Program-made: the position numbers and the translations under genes
The notes under the pieces: model-generated
The model's input: only the letters and a program-made list of their open reading frames with translations
Database searches by the model: none
Told to the model about the DNA's origin: nothing
In this document: positions 8,245 through 19,293 of the stretch, piece after piece
How positions within the stretch are numbered: position 1 is the stretch's first letter
Layout of the letters: every line of letters begins with the position of its first letter
NCBI GenBank assembly: GCA_016929495.1
Contig: JAFGIS010000026.1
Span: 1-64,000, forward strand
Length of the DNA: 64,000 nt
Direction of reading: 5' to 3'
Source: Polyangiaceae bacterium
GTDB taxonomy: Bacteria > Myxococcota_A > Polyangia > Polyangiales > Polyangiaceae

Positions 8245-11200
8245 ATGCCTTCTGCCGTCCCCACCATCGGTTTTCTCGTCGACGACCTTCTGTCGCGATA
8301 CCAGGTGCGACTGCTCAGCGGCCTGCGTCACGTGGCTCTCAAGCACGGCTACCGGGTCATTAGCTTCCAGGGCGGATACTTCGCTCAGGGCGAGCATGCG
8401 CAGTTCAATGGTTCGTTTCTGTACGAGCTCGCCACGCCTCATGCTCTGGATGGGCTCGTCGTGGCCTCCAGCATCCTGTCGACCGACGTCGGAGCTGGTC
8501 CGGTTCGAGACTACTGCACGCGTCGGGGACTGCCGCTGGTGTGTGTCGGGAAGCTGTCCGGATTCCCGACCGTCGATGCAGACCAGCACAGCGGCATGCG
8601 CGCACTCGTCGAGCACCTGGTTACGGTCCACAAGCGGACCCGCATGGCCTTCATACGTGGCTCGACAGGCAACCCTCACAGCCACGAGCGCGAGACGGCC
8701 TTCCGCGAAGCGCTCGCGGAACACGGCGTTCCGGTCAACGAGGACTGGGTGCTCCCGGGCGATTTCCTCGAGGCTTCCGGCGCCAGGGCGGTGCGGATGC
8801 TGTTTGCCGAGCTGGGGGCCACCGCGGACAGCTGCGACGCTGTCGTGGCCGGCAACGACCACATGGCGCTCGGCGCCTTGCGCGAGCTCTCCGAGCACGG
8901 CGTGCGGGTCCCCGAGGAGCTGGCGGTGGTCGGGTTCGATGACGACGACGCCGCGCGCACTTCGGTCCCGGCCCTGTCGACCGTTGCTCAACCCATTGAA
9001 CGCATCGGAGCGCGCGCCGGAGAGCTCATCATCGAGCTTCTTGCCGGACGGCGGGTGGAGGAAGAGAATCTCATCGAGACCGAGGTCATCTACCGGCGCT
9101 CGTGCGGCTGCGGGGTCGCGAGGATCCGTCCGAGTCTCATGTCCGTCAATCCGGATTCGATCGGCTCTGCCATCATGCGCACGCGCGACGAGTGCCTCGA
9201 TCGATTGCAGCGCCATTTGCAGGAGCCGGTCGGCGTGCGGGGCATCGACGCGTGCCTGGCCCTCGTGACCGATAGCAGCGAGCTCGACCGGGATCGGGCT
9301 TGCGGCGAGATCGAGAGCGCGATCACGGAAACCTCCGAGCGAGGGCTGGACCCGCTGCGCTGGCACGATATCCTCGCGCCCATCGAGAATACGCTGAACG
9401 ACTACGCCGTCATGGGGCCGGCGTTGGCGCCCTATCGACAGCGGCTGATCGTGGCGCACCTTACAGCTTGCGAGGTGGTCGGGCGCCTGGAGTCGCTCGG
9501 CCGTACTCGGGCGATGCAGGAGGCCAATGCCCTGCGGGTCCTGGGCAGCGCCCTGGCCAGCGCCCGAGGGCCGCGCGCGCTCGCACCCGTTCTAGAGGCT
9601 GCGCTCCCGGGGCTCGGCGTCAAGTTCTGCTATGTCTGTCTCTTCGATCGGGATAGCTCCGCGGATCGCAAGGCCGACGTGGTCGTGCGCTACGCCAGGG
9701 AGACGATCGAGCCAGCCATGCTGATGCACCGCTCCGCGGAGCTCTGGCAAGCGCTTCCGAGAAGCGTGCCTCCGGTCGCGTCGACCAAGCCCACGCGGCG
9801 CCCGTCGACGACGTTCGAGGTCGCAGCGCTGCTGCCACCCTCGCTGTCGCTCGAGGTGGAACAAAGAAATCTGCTCGTCTATCCCCTGGTGTTCGCGAGA
9901 GACGCGTTGGGCTACGTGGTGTTTGACGAGCCGAAGCGGCTTTCGGCTGCGTGGATCCTCGACGGGATTGCGGGTCACCTGAGCAGCGCCGTGCACACGA
10001 TACTGAACGCCGACAAGCTCAGGGAAGCGCGCGAGGCCGCCGAGGCGGCGAGCGCCGCCAAGAGTGAATTCGTCGCCATCATGTCCCACGAGATCCGGAC
10101 GCCCATGACGGCGATATTGGGTCACCTCGACTTGTGTCTACGCACCCAGCTGATGCCCGAGCAGCGGCGTCACCTGGAAGTGGCCCGCACTTCGTCACAA
10201 GTGCTGCTCGACATCGTCAACGACTTGCTCGACTTCTCCAAGATAGAGGCGCAGCGTCTGGATCTGGAGCGGGAGAAATTCGCCCTGGACGAGGTGCTGG
10301 ACTACGTCGTTCGTTCGTGCGGGATGGCGGCCGCTCGCAAGGGGCTCGAGCTCGTGTTCGACGTGGACATCGACGTTCCCGAGTTTTTGCGCGGGGATGC
10401 TCTGCGCATGGGGCAGGTGCTCGTGAACCTGGTCGGCAATGCCGTGAAGTTCTCGTCTTCGGGCGCCATCGTCCTGTCCGTGACTCGGCAGCACCCGTCG
10501 GCCTCCGACGAAGCCGTCTTGACGTTCTCGATCGGGGATTCGGGCATCGGGATGAGCGAGGAGCAGCTGGCGCGCATCTTCCAGCCCTTCGCGCAGGCGG
10601 ACAGCTCGACGACGCGGCGCTACGGCGGGACGGGCCTGGGCTTGACCATAGCGCAACGATTGGTGCGCCTCATGGGGGGCGACCTGTGCGTCAGGAGCCG
10701 AGTGGGCGAGGGGAGCGTCTTCAGTTTCACCATCGCGTTCCCGGGCTCCGAGCCCAGCGTGCCGCCTCCGGCTCTGGGTTCCGGCGTTCGCGTTCTGGTG
10801 GTCGAGGATTGCGAGCGGCAACGCGAGGCGCTTCGCGCCGTGCTCGAGTCGGATGCCTACTCCGTGACGCTGGCGGACACCGCCGCAATGGCGCTCTCGG
10901 TTCTCCAGACGGCTTGCGAACGAGAGCCGTTCCATCTCGTGTTGATCGACGAGACGCTGCCTGACATGCGAGGGCGAGACCTCGCGCGTAGGCTTCGTGA
11001 CCACGCGGCGGTCGTCAAGGGTCCGGTCGTCTTGCTCGGTCCTCCCGGCGCGGACACCTCCGGCTCGCTCTCGTCGGCGCAGCCAGACGTCGCGACCGTG
11101 CTGGCCAAGCCCCTGTCGCGGTCGAAGCTCCTGAGCCTCGGGCGTACCGCGGGGCGAATGCGCCTGAGCGACAAGCCCCAGGCCAAGGACATTGCGGGGC

Positions 11201-12228
11201 TCGGCGCGGATCTGACCGGGCGGCGAGCGCTGCTGGTCCAAGACGATCCGGTCTCGAGGGACGTGCTGCGAGCGATGCTCGGCCTGTGCGGACTGGACGT
11301 CCAGGCGGCCTCCGACGGGGCCGAGGCGCTGCGGCTGGCCGCGGAGCGCGTGTTCGACATCGTACTGCTCGATCTCGGGCTACCGGTGATTGACGGCTAC
11401 GCAGTGGCCAGGGCTTTGCGTACGGATGCGCGCTACGCGGAGGTGCCCATCATTGCGCTCACGGCCAGCGTGGACATCGACGTGCGCCAGCGCTGTTTGG
11501 CGGCAGGGATGAACGACTGCGTGACGACGCCCGTCGACGCGACTCGGCTTTCGGCAATTGTCGTGCGGTCGCTCACCGAACCGCAACCCGCGCTGATCGT
11601 GGGGCTGCGTCAAGCCCACTCCTCGCAGACGCTGCATGCGGTGCGGCCCCATCCGGAGCTGGACGTGACCAGCGCCGTGGCCAGGCTCGGGGGCAATGAA
11701 TCGCTGTACCGACGCCTGCTGCGCCGATTCGTGGACACACATTTCCACATCGTGAACACGGTTCGTCGCATGGTCAGCAGCGGCGACCGTGGCCACGCGG
11801 AGCAGCAGCTGCACACTCTGGCCTCGGCGGCGGGCAACATCGGCGCGACGCAACTGGCGCAGGCGAGCCACGCCCTCGAAATCGCGATGCGCCGCCAGTC
11901 CGCCGACGTGCCGGAACACATGTTCGCGGATTTCCAGTTCGCGCTGGGGGCTGCACTCCGAGCGGCGGAAGCCTTTCTGGGGATGCCCAGCGCGACCGAG
12001 GCGCCCGTTGGAGCCATCGAAGACGTCGGGCCCCTGCTTCGGACGTTGGAGTCGCTGGTCCGCGAGCACGACACCCGGGCGGTCGAGCAGCTGGACCAGC
12101 TTCGCCCTGCGCTCGTGGCGCTGCTCGGTACGGACGGGTTCGCCCAGCTGGAGCAGAGCATTCGCAGCTATGATTTCGAGGCTGCGCAGCAAGAGCTCGC
12201 CTTCGTCGTTCAGGCCGTCGTCCGATAG
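8245..12228 (+). CDS. LacI/periplasmic-binding-like sensor fused to hybrid histidine kinase, two receiver domains and HPt
   Basis: N-terminal [38 protein letters not shown] and [37 protein letters not shown] (LacI-type ligand domain without HTH). HK H-box [18 protein letters not shown]1 ...LVVEDCERQ...LIDETLP...LAKPLS. REC2 [10 protein letters not shown]...[11 protein letters not shown]. HPt [12 protein letters not shown]. Confidence 0.9.
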   Translation: MPSAVPTIGFLVDDLLSRYQVRLLSGLRHVALKHGYRVISFQGGYFAQGEHAQFNGSFLYELATPHALDGLVVASSILSTDVGAGPVRDYCTRRGLPLVCVGKLSGFPTVDADQHSGMRALVEHLVTVHKRTRMAFIRGSTGNPHSHERETAFREALAEHGVPVNEDWVLPGDFLEASGARAVRMLFAELGATADSCDAVVAGNDHMALGALRELSEHGVRVPEELAVVGFDDDDAARTSVPALSTVAQPIERIGARAGELIIELLAGRRVEEENLIETEVIYRRSCGCGVARIRPSLMSVNPDSIGSAIMRTRDECLDRLQRHLQEPVGVRGIDACLALVTDSSELDRDRACGEIESAITETSERGLDPLRWHDILAPIENTLNDYAVMGPALAPYRQRLIVAHLTACEVVGRLESLGRTRAMQEANALRVLGSALASARGPRALAPVLEAALPGLGVKFCYVCLFDRDSSADRKADVVVRYARETIEPAMLMHRSAELWQALPRSVPPVASTKPTRRPSTTFEVAALLPPSLSLEVEQRNLLVYPLVFARDALGYVVFDEPKRLSAAWILDGIAGHLSSAVHTILNADKLREAREAAEAASAAKSEFVAIMSHEIRTPMTAILGHLDLCLRTQLMPEQRRHLEVARTSSQVLLDIVNDLLDFSKIEAQRLDLEREKFALDEVLDYVVRSCGMAAARKGLELVFDVDIDVPEFLRGDALRMGQVLVNLVGNAVKFSSSGAIVLSVTRQHPSASDEAVLTFSIGDSGIGMSEEQLARIFQPFAQADSSTTRRYGGTGLGLTIAQRLVRLMGGDLCVRSRVGEGSVFSFTIAFPGSEPSVPPPALGSGVRVLVVEDCERQREALRAVLESDAYSVTLADTAAMALSVLQTACEREPFHLVLIDETLPDMRGRDLARRLRDHAAVVKGPVVLLGPPGADTSGSLSSAQPDVATVLAKPLSRSKLLSLGRTAGRMRLSDKPQAKDIAGLGADLTGRRALLVQDDPVSRDVLRAMLGLCGLDVQAASDGAEALRLAAERVFDIVLLDLGLPVIDGYAVARALRTDARYAEVPIIALTASVDIDVRQRCLAAGMNDCVTTPVDATRLSAIVVRSLTEPQPALIVGLRQAHSSQTLHAVRPHPELDVTSAVARLGGNESLYRRLLRRFVDTHFHIVNTVRRMVSSGDRGHAEQQLHTLASAAGNIGATQLAQASHALEIAMRRQSADVPEHMFADFQFALGAALRAAEAFLGMPSATEAPVGAIEDVGPLLRTLESLVREHDTRAVEQLDQLRPALVALLGTDGFAQLEQSIRSYDFEAAQQELAFVVQAVVR

Positions 12229-13523
12229 CGTCCTGTCTCCGTGATTCGCTGCAGGATTCGCCGGCCGCGCCGCCCCTGGCGAGCGTCTCGGGTGGAGCGT
12301 GCCAGCGCGAGCCCGGCGCAGAGAAGCGACAGCCAGGCCGCTCTCCCGGGGCCTGAGCCCACAATCGGGCCAATGCTGCACACCTTGCCTCCTGCCAGCG
12401 TGAGCGTACGGACCGCTGACTCATCCCGCCCTGCAGCACAGACTGCGCCCGAGAGGTCACGGGTCGTCGTGCCGCCGCTCGTTTCGGGCGCTTCTATCAC
12501 ACCGCCCTTGCCTGCGGCTCCACCGGCCCCGGCCGTCTCCGGCGCCGACCCAGCGCCCGAAGCGCCTGCGGTCCCCGACGATCCGAGAGCATCGTCGAGC
12601 ACCTCCAGCGCAGGGGCGAGATACGCGATTTGCTCGCCACCAAAGGCGCAGTCTTCGCAGCCAACGTTCAGCACTTTCGGGATCCGACAACCGTCCATCA
12701 TTTCGTAGTCGTCTTCCCCCCGCATCGAGAACCCGACGACACGCAGATCTGCGTCGAACACGGGCATACCGGAGGAGCCGACGAACGCGTCCATCGTCGC
12801 CGTGAAGCTGTTGTGCATCGTCTCGAGAACCCGGACGTCCGGGTCCCATTTGGCAGGCAGGCCCTGACCGAAACCGACCGCGCTGAGCCGTCCACCAGCA
12901 GCCAAGTCGGGCCGCTTTCGGCTCAAGTCTACGGGTCGGTGGCCCCGGACGGATCGGTCGAGCTCTATCCAAGCCACATCGAGCCCTCGCTCGCGGTCGA
13001 ATGCCGCCGCGGCGATGCGGCCACAGGAGTACACGTCGTCCGGAGCCAAGGGATCGAGCTCGCCTTCGGAATTCAAACGGTAGCCGAAGACGAAGTCGAG
13101 CGAACGGCAATGATCGTCGTTGGTGACGCAATGATGAGCCGTGAGCACGAGTCGCTCGCCGACGAGTGTACCGGTGCAGGTGGCTGCTGACGGTTGGTCC
13201 GAGAAGCGAACGCCCTGGCACAGCCCGTGCGCCACTGCGAGCGGGTCCGCATCGATGGTCATCGCGCCGGAGGAGAGCGCGCGAACTCGCCCCCGCGGAA
13301 CGAGCGCGACCAAGGCGTCGCCCAGCACCCGCTGGATGTTCTCGGGAGCCCGCAGGAGCTCGACGCGGTCGTCCTGCCCGTAGATGACGCGTTCCGCTGC
13401 GGTCGTCGCCTGGCGCTCTTCGCTGATCTCACCGTGCCCGCATCCAAGCGCGCAAACCGCCAGGGCCGCCACGCCGCTCGAGCCGAGGGTTTCGCTCCAC
13501 GACACGTGCAGCAAGACGTCCAT
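12210..13523 (-). CDS. Secreted trypsin/V8-like serine protease with Gly/Ala linker and C-terminal hydrophobic anchor
   Basis: Triad contexts [24 protein letters not shown]. Signal/lipobox VCALGCGHG. Start assigned at MDVLLHVSW within the ORF that begins at 13616. 3' end overlaps the convergent gene by 19 bp. Confidence 0.8.
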   Translation of the reverse strand: MDVLLHVSWSETLGSSGVAALAVCALGCGHGEISEERQATTAAERVIYGQDDRVELLRAPENIQRVLGDALVALVPRGRVRALSSGAMTIDADPLAVAHGLCQGVRFSDQPSAATCTGTLVGERLVLTAHHCVTNDDHCRSLDFVFGYRLNSEGELDPLAPDDVYSCGRIAAAAFDRERGLDVAWIELDRSVRGHRPVDLSRKRPDLAAGGRLSAVGFGQGLPAKWDPDVRVLETMHNSFTATMDAFVGSSGMPVFDADLRVVGFSMRGEDDYEMMDGCRIPKVLNVGCEDCAFGGEQIAYLAPALEVLDDALGSSGTAGASGAGSAPETAGAGGAAGKGGVIEAPETSGGTTTRDLSGAVCAAGRDESAVRTLTLAGGKVCSIGPIVGSGPGRAAWLSLLCAGLALARSTRDARQGRRGRRILQRITETGRYRTTA

Positions 13524-13698
13524 TGGCGGATCGGCATGAGGCTCGAAAGGAGTCGTCCGGCCCCGAGGACGCTCTCCATGTAGCAGACTGTGAGACAAGG
13601 AGCGTACACCCCTCATGGCCGTGGTTCGCGATGCTGAAACCGCTTAAGCACTTACGCGGCGTGACGTTGACTAGGCATCCCCCCCTCCTGGAGGTTCT

Positions 13699-16600
13699 AT
13701 GCTCCGCGCTCGCTCCGTGTATCTCTTGGGTCCTGTTGGTTTGACCGCCATGCTGCTGACGGTCGCTGCCTCGGCAACTCCGCTGGCCTTCAACGTCATC
13801 GATTCGGATCCACAGCATCCTTGGGGCGTCCAGCTCCCGGGCGTTGGCAGTCATCTGGTGCGCGATTCGGCTGGACGGCTTGTAGCTACCTACACGCTCT
13901 CCACGCAGCAGTCGGTTCACTACTACAACTTCGCCCGAACCAGCACGGACGAGGGGGCGACTTGGTCCGCAGCGGTGCGGACCGAAACGCAGCCCGACTC
14001 GAGCTCGAGCTACTCCCTGGTCGTCGACGCCGACGACGTCCTGAACCTCGGCTTCGGTTTCAATGTGGGTTCTCACGCGACCCGATCGCTCGACCACGGC
14101 GCGACCTGGGCGGCTGCAGTCGCTCTGCTCGACGGCGGGTGGGGTAGCTGGGACTACGGACCGCAGCTCGCCATCGACACCGAGGGCACACTGCACGGCG
14201 TCTTCTACGCGGCCTTCGGCTGGAGCGACCCCCCGTACAACATAGACCACGTGTCCTCCACCGACTCGGGCGCCACATTCTCGACGCCGGTGGGCGTGAG
14301 CCAAATCCCGAACGACGACGCGGCCTACGACAGCGGCGCAACGGTCCCGGCGCTCGAGGCCGGTCCCGATGGACAGCTGTTCTTGGTCTACAATGTCCAC
14401 GCGAGCGCCACAGATTCGATTTCGGTCCTACGCCGATGGGACGGTTCGGCCTGGGGGGACGAGACCCAGCTCTCCAGCGAGGGCGCCCTCGCGGGCACGG
14501 CCTACGATCTGGGCGTCGATTCCAAGGGCATCGTGCACATAGCCTTCGTCGAGACCGCGGCCGACGCCTCAGCCCCACAGCTCGTCTACAGAACCTACGA
14601 TCCGGACGCGGACGAGTTGTCCGATCCGCGCGTCATCAGCGCGTCCGGCGACAGCGTCGGTGAAGTGACACTGGGCATCTATTCGGACGACGCCGTGCTC
14701 GTCGGCTATTCGCTCTACGACAGCACCGCCCAGCTCTACGGCGGGGTGAAGCTCTTGCGCTCGGCCGACGATTTTGCCAGCGCCGAGCTGGTTTCGACGA
14801 GCGCCGAAGCGCGTTCGCCCTCGCTCCGGTTCCAGTACACCCATTTCCAGGAGCCGGACAAGGCAGACTTGGTCTGGATCGAGATCAGCGACGTGACCGG
14901 CGGCGAGATGCTGGTGCACGCCATCGCGCCGCTCGAGGCCGGTGGCGAGGCGCCCGTGACGCCCACGGTCACCGGGTTCCGAGTGCAAGCGTACGGCCCG
15001 CGTATCGTCAACCCGGGGCAGGACGCGACGTTTCTGGTCCAGTACGACAACGGCCGCGACCACTCGGTGACCGACACGGTCATCACCGTCTCGCTCCCCT
15101 TGGGTTTCCCCTATGTCAAGAGCACGCACGGCGGACAGCTACTGGCCAGCGGAAGCGCCCAGGAAGTCTACTGGAGGCTCGGAACCGTGAAGGCTGGCGC
15201 ACGGGGCTTCCTCGGCGTGACACTGCGCATCCCGTGGGCCATTCCGGAAGGCACTTCCTCGCTTCAGCTCCATGCCGGCGCCGAAGGCGGGATCGGAACT
15301 GTGTCTCCGGGCGACTACCCGGAGACGTCTCCCGGCTCGGTCACCCTCAGCGAGACGCTCGATACCGCCGCCGTTGGCGAATGGCTCGATGCGAACGCCG
15401 ACGCCGCGGTGTTGGTCGAGAGGGCGCAGACGCTTGGCTACATCGGCCCGTTCGCTGGTGACCGGAGTCAGCTCGGCTCCGGCGACCAGCTGGTCCGGCT
15501 GTTCCTGGTCTCACCCACTACCGGTCTGCCGGCAATCCTCACCACGGACGGCACGACCCCGTACATCCAGGCGGCCGACGGCGTCGGGCAGACCGTGCTC
15601 GACGCGAGCGGAGGCTACCGCCTGAACCAGCAGGACGGCAGCTTCGAGCCGTTCGGCGACTGGGCCGTGACGCATAGCCCGAGCGTGGCACGCTGTCAGC
15701 TCAATTGCACCTTGAGCAAGGTGCCGGGCTGGGCGGTGGAAGCCGCCTCGAAGACGGTCAGCACCATCAACACGGGGATCGACTGTGTCACCTGCGCCAA
15801 GAGCAAGGGCAAAGACACGGCCGCCTGCACCAAGTGCGCCAACGCGTACCACAACGTGCCTGGCGTGGGTCAGGCGGTCGACGTGGCCCAGTGCCTGGAC
15901 GACTGCCTCAAGAACCCGGAGAAGTACGTGTGCACCAAGGACAAGCGCGAATGCGCTGCCGGCGGTTTCTTCGATTGGCTTGCGGGCAGGAGCGCCGTGG
16001 CGGTCACCCACTGCAATACGACGATGGGAACCTACGACCCGATTGTCCGCGAGATCCCCTGCTTCAAGGGTGAAACGTGCGTAGCCGGCGAGTGCATCGA
16101 CAAGGAGGACATGTGCGGGGCCGCGGACAAGGACGACTACGATGACGCGACGTGCTCCATCACCGACTTCGACGTCGTACCGGCGCACGATCCGAACGCC
16201 AAGTACGTGAGCCCCGCCGGCGACGTGATCGCCGGCACCGAGCTCACGTATACCATAGAATACGAGAACACCGGGGAAGGCACGGCCAAGGGCGTGTTCG
16301 TGCTCGACACCGTGAGCGACGAGTTCGACACGGACAGCCTCGACTACGGCTCGGACGCCAGCTGGTCCGAAGACGCGAGGCTGCTCAGCTGGGACATCGG
16401 TGACCTCGAGCCCGGCACGGGCGGCGAGGTACAGTTCAAGGCAACCATCCCGGAGGACGCCGAGGTTGGTACGACGTTCTTCAACATTGCGGAAGTGCAT
16501 TTCCCGAGCGCGGGCGAAGTGACGCCCACCAACCCCGTGTACACGGTCGTCGGCAGCGTTGCCGCGAACCCGGCACAGCTCGAGGTGGTGAGCGGCAAGT

Positions 16601-17766
16601 CCAAGGACATCGAGCTCACCGGCGCGGGCGCCGGTACGAGTGAGCTCGAGTACGCGGTCACCCGGCAGCCGTTGCACGGTACGCTGTCCGGCGACGTTCC
16701 CGAGATCGAGTACCTGTCCGAGGAGGGCTTCGTCGGTCAGGACGACTTCGAATTCATCGTGCGTCAAGGCAAGAAGGAGAGCCAACCGGCGCGCGTCGTG
16801 CTCACCGTCGAGCCATCGTCGGACGACGAAACGGCTCCGCTCGTGACCGGGTACTGGCCGGATGGAGAGCAAGAGGTCCGAACCTACGACGAGCCCGTGT
16901 CCGAGGGACGCTACTTGCCCGTCATCACGGCCACGCTGTCGGAAAGCATCGATCCCGACACGGTGGACGAGGATGCGTTGACCGTCGAGGGCATCGAGGG
17001 CCAGGTGGCCTGGGACGCCGCAACGAGAACGCTGAGCTTTGCTCCGAGCGAGGCGCTGAGCCCGGCCGAGACGTACAAGGTCCAGATCGGCGGTTCGCTG
17101 GCGGACTACGCGGGCAACGCGCTGGAGTCCGTCGAGTTCGACTTCACGACAGCGCCCCAGCGCGCTTTGCGTGCTGCCCTGGATCCCTCGACGGACAGTC
17201 TGATGTTGGAAGCGGACATCGGCGAGACATCGACGTCGGCCACGTTGGCGGCAGTGAGCTACGGCACGAAAGCCGTCTCCATCGAGTCGGTGTCCATCAC
17301 CGGCACCGACAAGAGCGTCTTCAGCATCGACGAGCAGACCTGCAAGGGCAAAGAGATCGAGCCATCGGACAGCTGCTTCGTCTCCATCGTGGGCCAGAGC
17401 GACGAGGCCGGCACCTTCGACGCCACTCTGGTCATCGACAGCGATGCGGACACGGACGCGCTCGAGGTTCCGCTGGTCCTGATCGCCGTGGACCCGGATC
17501 CCGAAGACGATGGCGCGGCGGGTGCACCGGGCGCCGCCGGAGCACCGGGCGCCGCGGGCGCATCGGACGCCGCGGGTGCACCGAGCGCCGCGGGTGCACC
17601 GGGCAGTGCGGACGACGACGACGACCAAGAGCCGGAATCCGAGACCAAGACGACCCAGTGCAGCTGCCGCGCCGCTGGGTCCGGCCCGAGCGGGGTTCCC
17701 TCCGGTGCGCTCGCCGGCCTGGCGTGGCTCTCCGTGCTGCTCATGCGACGCCGGCCGCGCAAATAG
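13699..17766 (+). CDS. Multidomain cell-surface protein: BNR-like repeats, DUF11-like, Cys-rich insert, Ig-like domains, MYXO-CTERM-like tail
   Basis: Signal peptide; STDEGATWSAAV, LDHGATWAAAV; DPNAKYVSPAGDVIAGTELTYTIEYENTG; SbsA-like Ig; C-terminus CSCRAAGSGPSGVPSGALAGLAWLSVLLMRRRPRK. Confidence 0.75.
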   Translation: MLRARSVYLLGPVGLTAMLLTVAASATPLAFNVIDSDPQHPWGVQLPGVGSHLVRDSAGRLVATYTLSTQQSVHYYNFARTSTDEGATWSAAVRTETQPDSSSSYSLVVDADDVLNLGFGFNVGSHATRSLDHGATWAAAVALLDGGWGSWDYGPQLAIDTEGTLHGVFYAAFGWSDPPYNIDHVSSTDSGATFSTPVGVSQIPNDDAAYDSGATVPALEAGPDGQLFLVYNVHASATDSISVLRRWDGSAWGDETQLSSEGALAGTAYDLGVDSKGIVHIAFVETAADASAPQLVYRTYDPDADELSDPRVISASGDSVGEVTLGIYSDDAVLVGYSLYDSTAQLYGGVKLLRSADDFASAELVSTSAEARSPSLRFQYTHFQEPDKADLVWIEISDVTGGEMLVHAIAPLEAGGEAPVTPTVTGFRVQAYGPRIVNPGQDATFLVQYDNGRDHSVTDTVITVSLPLGFPYVKSTHGGQLLASGSAQEVYWRLGTVKAGARGFLGVTLRIPWAIPEGTSSLQLHAGAEGGIGTVSPGDYPETSPGSVTLSETLDTAAVGEWLDANADAAVLVERAQTLGYIGPFAGDRSQLGSGDQLVRLFLVSPTTGLPAILTTDGTTPYIQAADGVGQTVLDASGGYRLNQQDGSFEPFGDWAVTHSPSVARCQLNCTLSKVPGWAVEAASKTVSTINTGIDCVTCAKSKGKDTAACTKCANAYHNVPGVGQAVDVAQCLDDCLKNPEKYVCTKDKRECAAGGFFDWLAGRSAVAVTHCNTTMGTYDPIVREIPCFKGETCVAGECIDKEDMCGAADKDDYDDATCSITDFDVVPAHDPNAKYVSPAGDVIAGTELTYTIEYENTGEGTAKGVFVLDTVSDEFDTDSLDYGSDASWSEDARLLSWDIGDLEPGTGGEVQFKATIPEDAEVGTTFFNIAEVHFPSAGEVTPTNPVYTVVGSVAANPAQLEVVSGKSKDIELTGAGAGTSELEYAVTRQPLHGTLSGDVPEIEYLSEEGFVGQDDFEFIVRQGKKESQPARVVLTVEPSSDDETAPLVTGYWPDGEQEVRTYDEPVSEGRYLPVITATLSESIDPDTVDEDALTVEGIEGQVAWDAATRTLSFAPSEALSPAETYKVQIGGSLADYAGNALESVEFDFTTAPQRALRAALDPSTDSLMLEADIGETSTSATLAAVSYGTKAVSIESVSITGTDKSVFSIDEQTCKGKEIEPSDSCFVSIVGQSDEAGTFDATLVIDSDADTDALEVPLVLIAVDPDPEDDGAAGAPGAAGAPGAAGASDAAGAPSAAGAPGSADDDDDQEPESETKTTQCSCRAAGSGPSGVPSGALAGLAWLSVLLMRRRPRK
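17515..17610 (+). repeat. Collagen-like Gly-Ala-Ala/Gly-Ala-Pro coding repeat (linker)
   Basis: GAAGAPGAAGAPGAAGASDAAGAPSAAGAPG. Confidence 0.7.
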
Positions 17767-17791
17767 GACGCGAAACCTTGTCGATGGCGAG

Positions 17792-17811
17792 GGGAGCCTT
17801 CCGAGGCTCCC
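17792..17811 (+). terminator. Hairpin terminator-like structure downstream of the surface-protein gene
   Basis: GGGAGCCT-TCCG-AGGCTCCC, 8-bp perfect stem with UNCG-type tetraloop; no clear U tract. Confidence 0.55.
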
Positions 17812-17898
17812 TCGGTCCGCTCGTCTCGATCCGCTGCGGGCTCTGGCCCCGGTTCAGTCGCGATGCCAGCGGTGGTACGTTAGGGCGGTCTTCTTGCC

Positions 17899-19278
17899 AT
17901 GGCCCGACCCTCGCCCGACCAGACGGCTCGTAGCGCGACCACGGCCGGTGAATTGGCCGAGCGTGATGAGCTGGCGGTCCGTTGGGTGTTCCCGACCTAT
18001 GATCGTGTGTTGACCGAGCTCGGTGAAACGCCCATCGTGCTCGGTCGAGACGCAGCCTGCGACGTGACTCTGCCGGGGAAGGAGACATCGCGGCGGCACG
18101 CGGAGATCCAGCCGGTCGGGCCACTGTACGTCGTGCGCGACCTTGGAAGCACCAATGGCGTGCTCTTGAACGGCCAGCGAGTCGAGCACGCGGTGCTGTC
18201 CGCCGGCGACGTGTTGCGACTGGGAGACTGGATCGGGGTCGTGGTGGGGCCGGAGAACGGACCTTCGTCCGCGTTCGAGGTCGACCAGGGCATGCTCGTG
18301 GGGCCCGTCTTGCGCCCCGTGCTCGAGCTGGGTCGGCGCGCAGCGCGGGCGGGCCTGTCCACGGTGATGGAAGGAGAGACCGGGACGGGCAAGGAGCTTC
18401 TGGCTCGGGCGCTCCACACGTGGAGTGATCGAACCGGACCGCTGGTGGCCATCAACTGCGCGGCGTTGCCGGAGAGTCTCGCGGAAGCGGAGCTCTTCGG
18501 CCACGCCAAGGGCGCGTTCACCGGGGCCGCCCGCCCGAGCCTCGGCAAGATCCGAGCGGCCGATGGCGGGACGCTGCTCTTGGACGAGGTCTCTCGACTG
18601 TCTCTGCCGCTTCAGGCCAAGCTGCTCCGCGTTCTGGACCAGCGCGAGGTCCTTCCGCTCGGTGAGTCGGCACCGGTTGCGGTCGACGTGGTCGTGCTCG
18701 CCGCCACTCAGCAGCCGCTCAACGATTTGGTGCTGATGGATCGGTTCGCACGCGACCTGCAGATGCGGCTCGAAGGCGCGACGCTGCGGCTCCCTCCGCT
18801 CCGGGAGCGCAGGCAGGAAATGGGATATCTGGTCGCCGAGCTCGCCAAGAAGCACGCCAAGTCTCAGACGCCGGCTCTGGACGCCAAGCTCGTGGAGGCC
18901 CTGTGCCTGTACGCTTGGCCTGGCAATCTCCGCGAGCTCGACCAGCTGGTCCGGCGGCTCGTGAGCCTCTATGCCGACCAGCCCAGGCTCGGACTGTCAC
19001 ACTTGCCCCAGCACATGCTCCCTCGGTCCAACGCCGTCGAACCGCCGAGCAGCCCCGCCAGTGTCCCCTCGGGTGCGGCGGGCCGTCCCAGTGCACCATT
19101 CCCGGACGCTCAGGGCGCCACGGAGCCCTTGACGCGCCAGCGACTGGAACGTGTCCTGCGCGACAATAGCGGAAACATCCGTCAAGCAGCCACGGAGCTC
19201 GGGATACGGCGGCAGGACTTCTACCGATTCTTCTCCAAGGCAGAGCTCGAAGCGCTGCGACGGGCTGGGCCGAAGTAG
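17899..19278 (+). CDS. FHA-domain sigma54-dependent transcriptional activator with Fis-type HTH
   Basis: FHA LGRDAACDVTLPGKETSRRHAEI...RDLGSTNGVLLNG; Walker A GETGTGKE; GHAKGAFTGA; LPPLRERR; C-terminal NSGNIRQAATELGIRRQDFYRF. Confidence 0.92.
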   Translation: MARPSPDQTARSATTAGELAERDELAVRWVFPTYDRVLTELGETPIVLGRDAACDVTLPGKETSRRHAEIQPVGPLYVVRDLGSTNGVLLNGQRVEHAVLSAGDVLRLGDWIGVVVGPENGPSSAFEVDQGMLVGPVLRPVLELGRRAARAGLSTVMEGETGTGKELLARALHTWSDRTGPLVAINCAALPESLAEAELFGHAKGAFTGAARPSLGKIRAADGGTLLLDEVSRLSLPLQAKLLRVLDQREVLPLGESAPVAVDVVVLAATQQPLNDLVLMDRFARDLQMRLEGATLRLPPLRERRQEMGYLVAELAKKHAKSQTPALDAKLVEALCLYAWPGNLRELDQLVRRLVSLYADQPRLGLSHLPQHMLPRSNAVEPPSSPASVPSGAAGRPSAPFPDAQGATEPLTRQRLERVLRDNSGNIRQAATELGIRRQDFYRFFSKAELEALRRAGPK

Positions 19279-19293
19279 TCTGGAACCCCTGAT

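Noticed and set aside
15511-17628. 705-aa minus-strand ORF
   Set aside because: Antisense to the MYXO-CTERM surface protein whose domains are clear on the plus strand.
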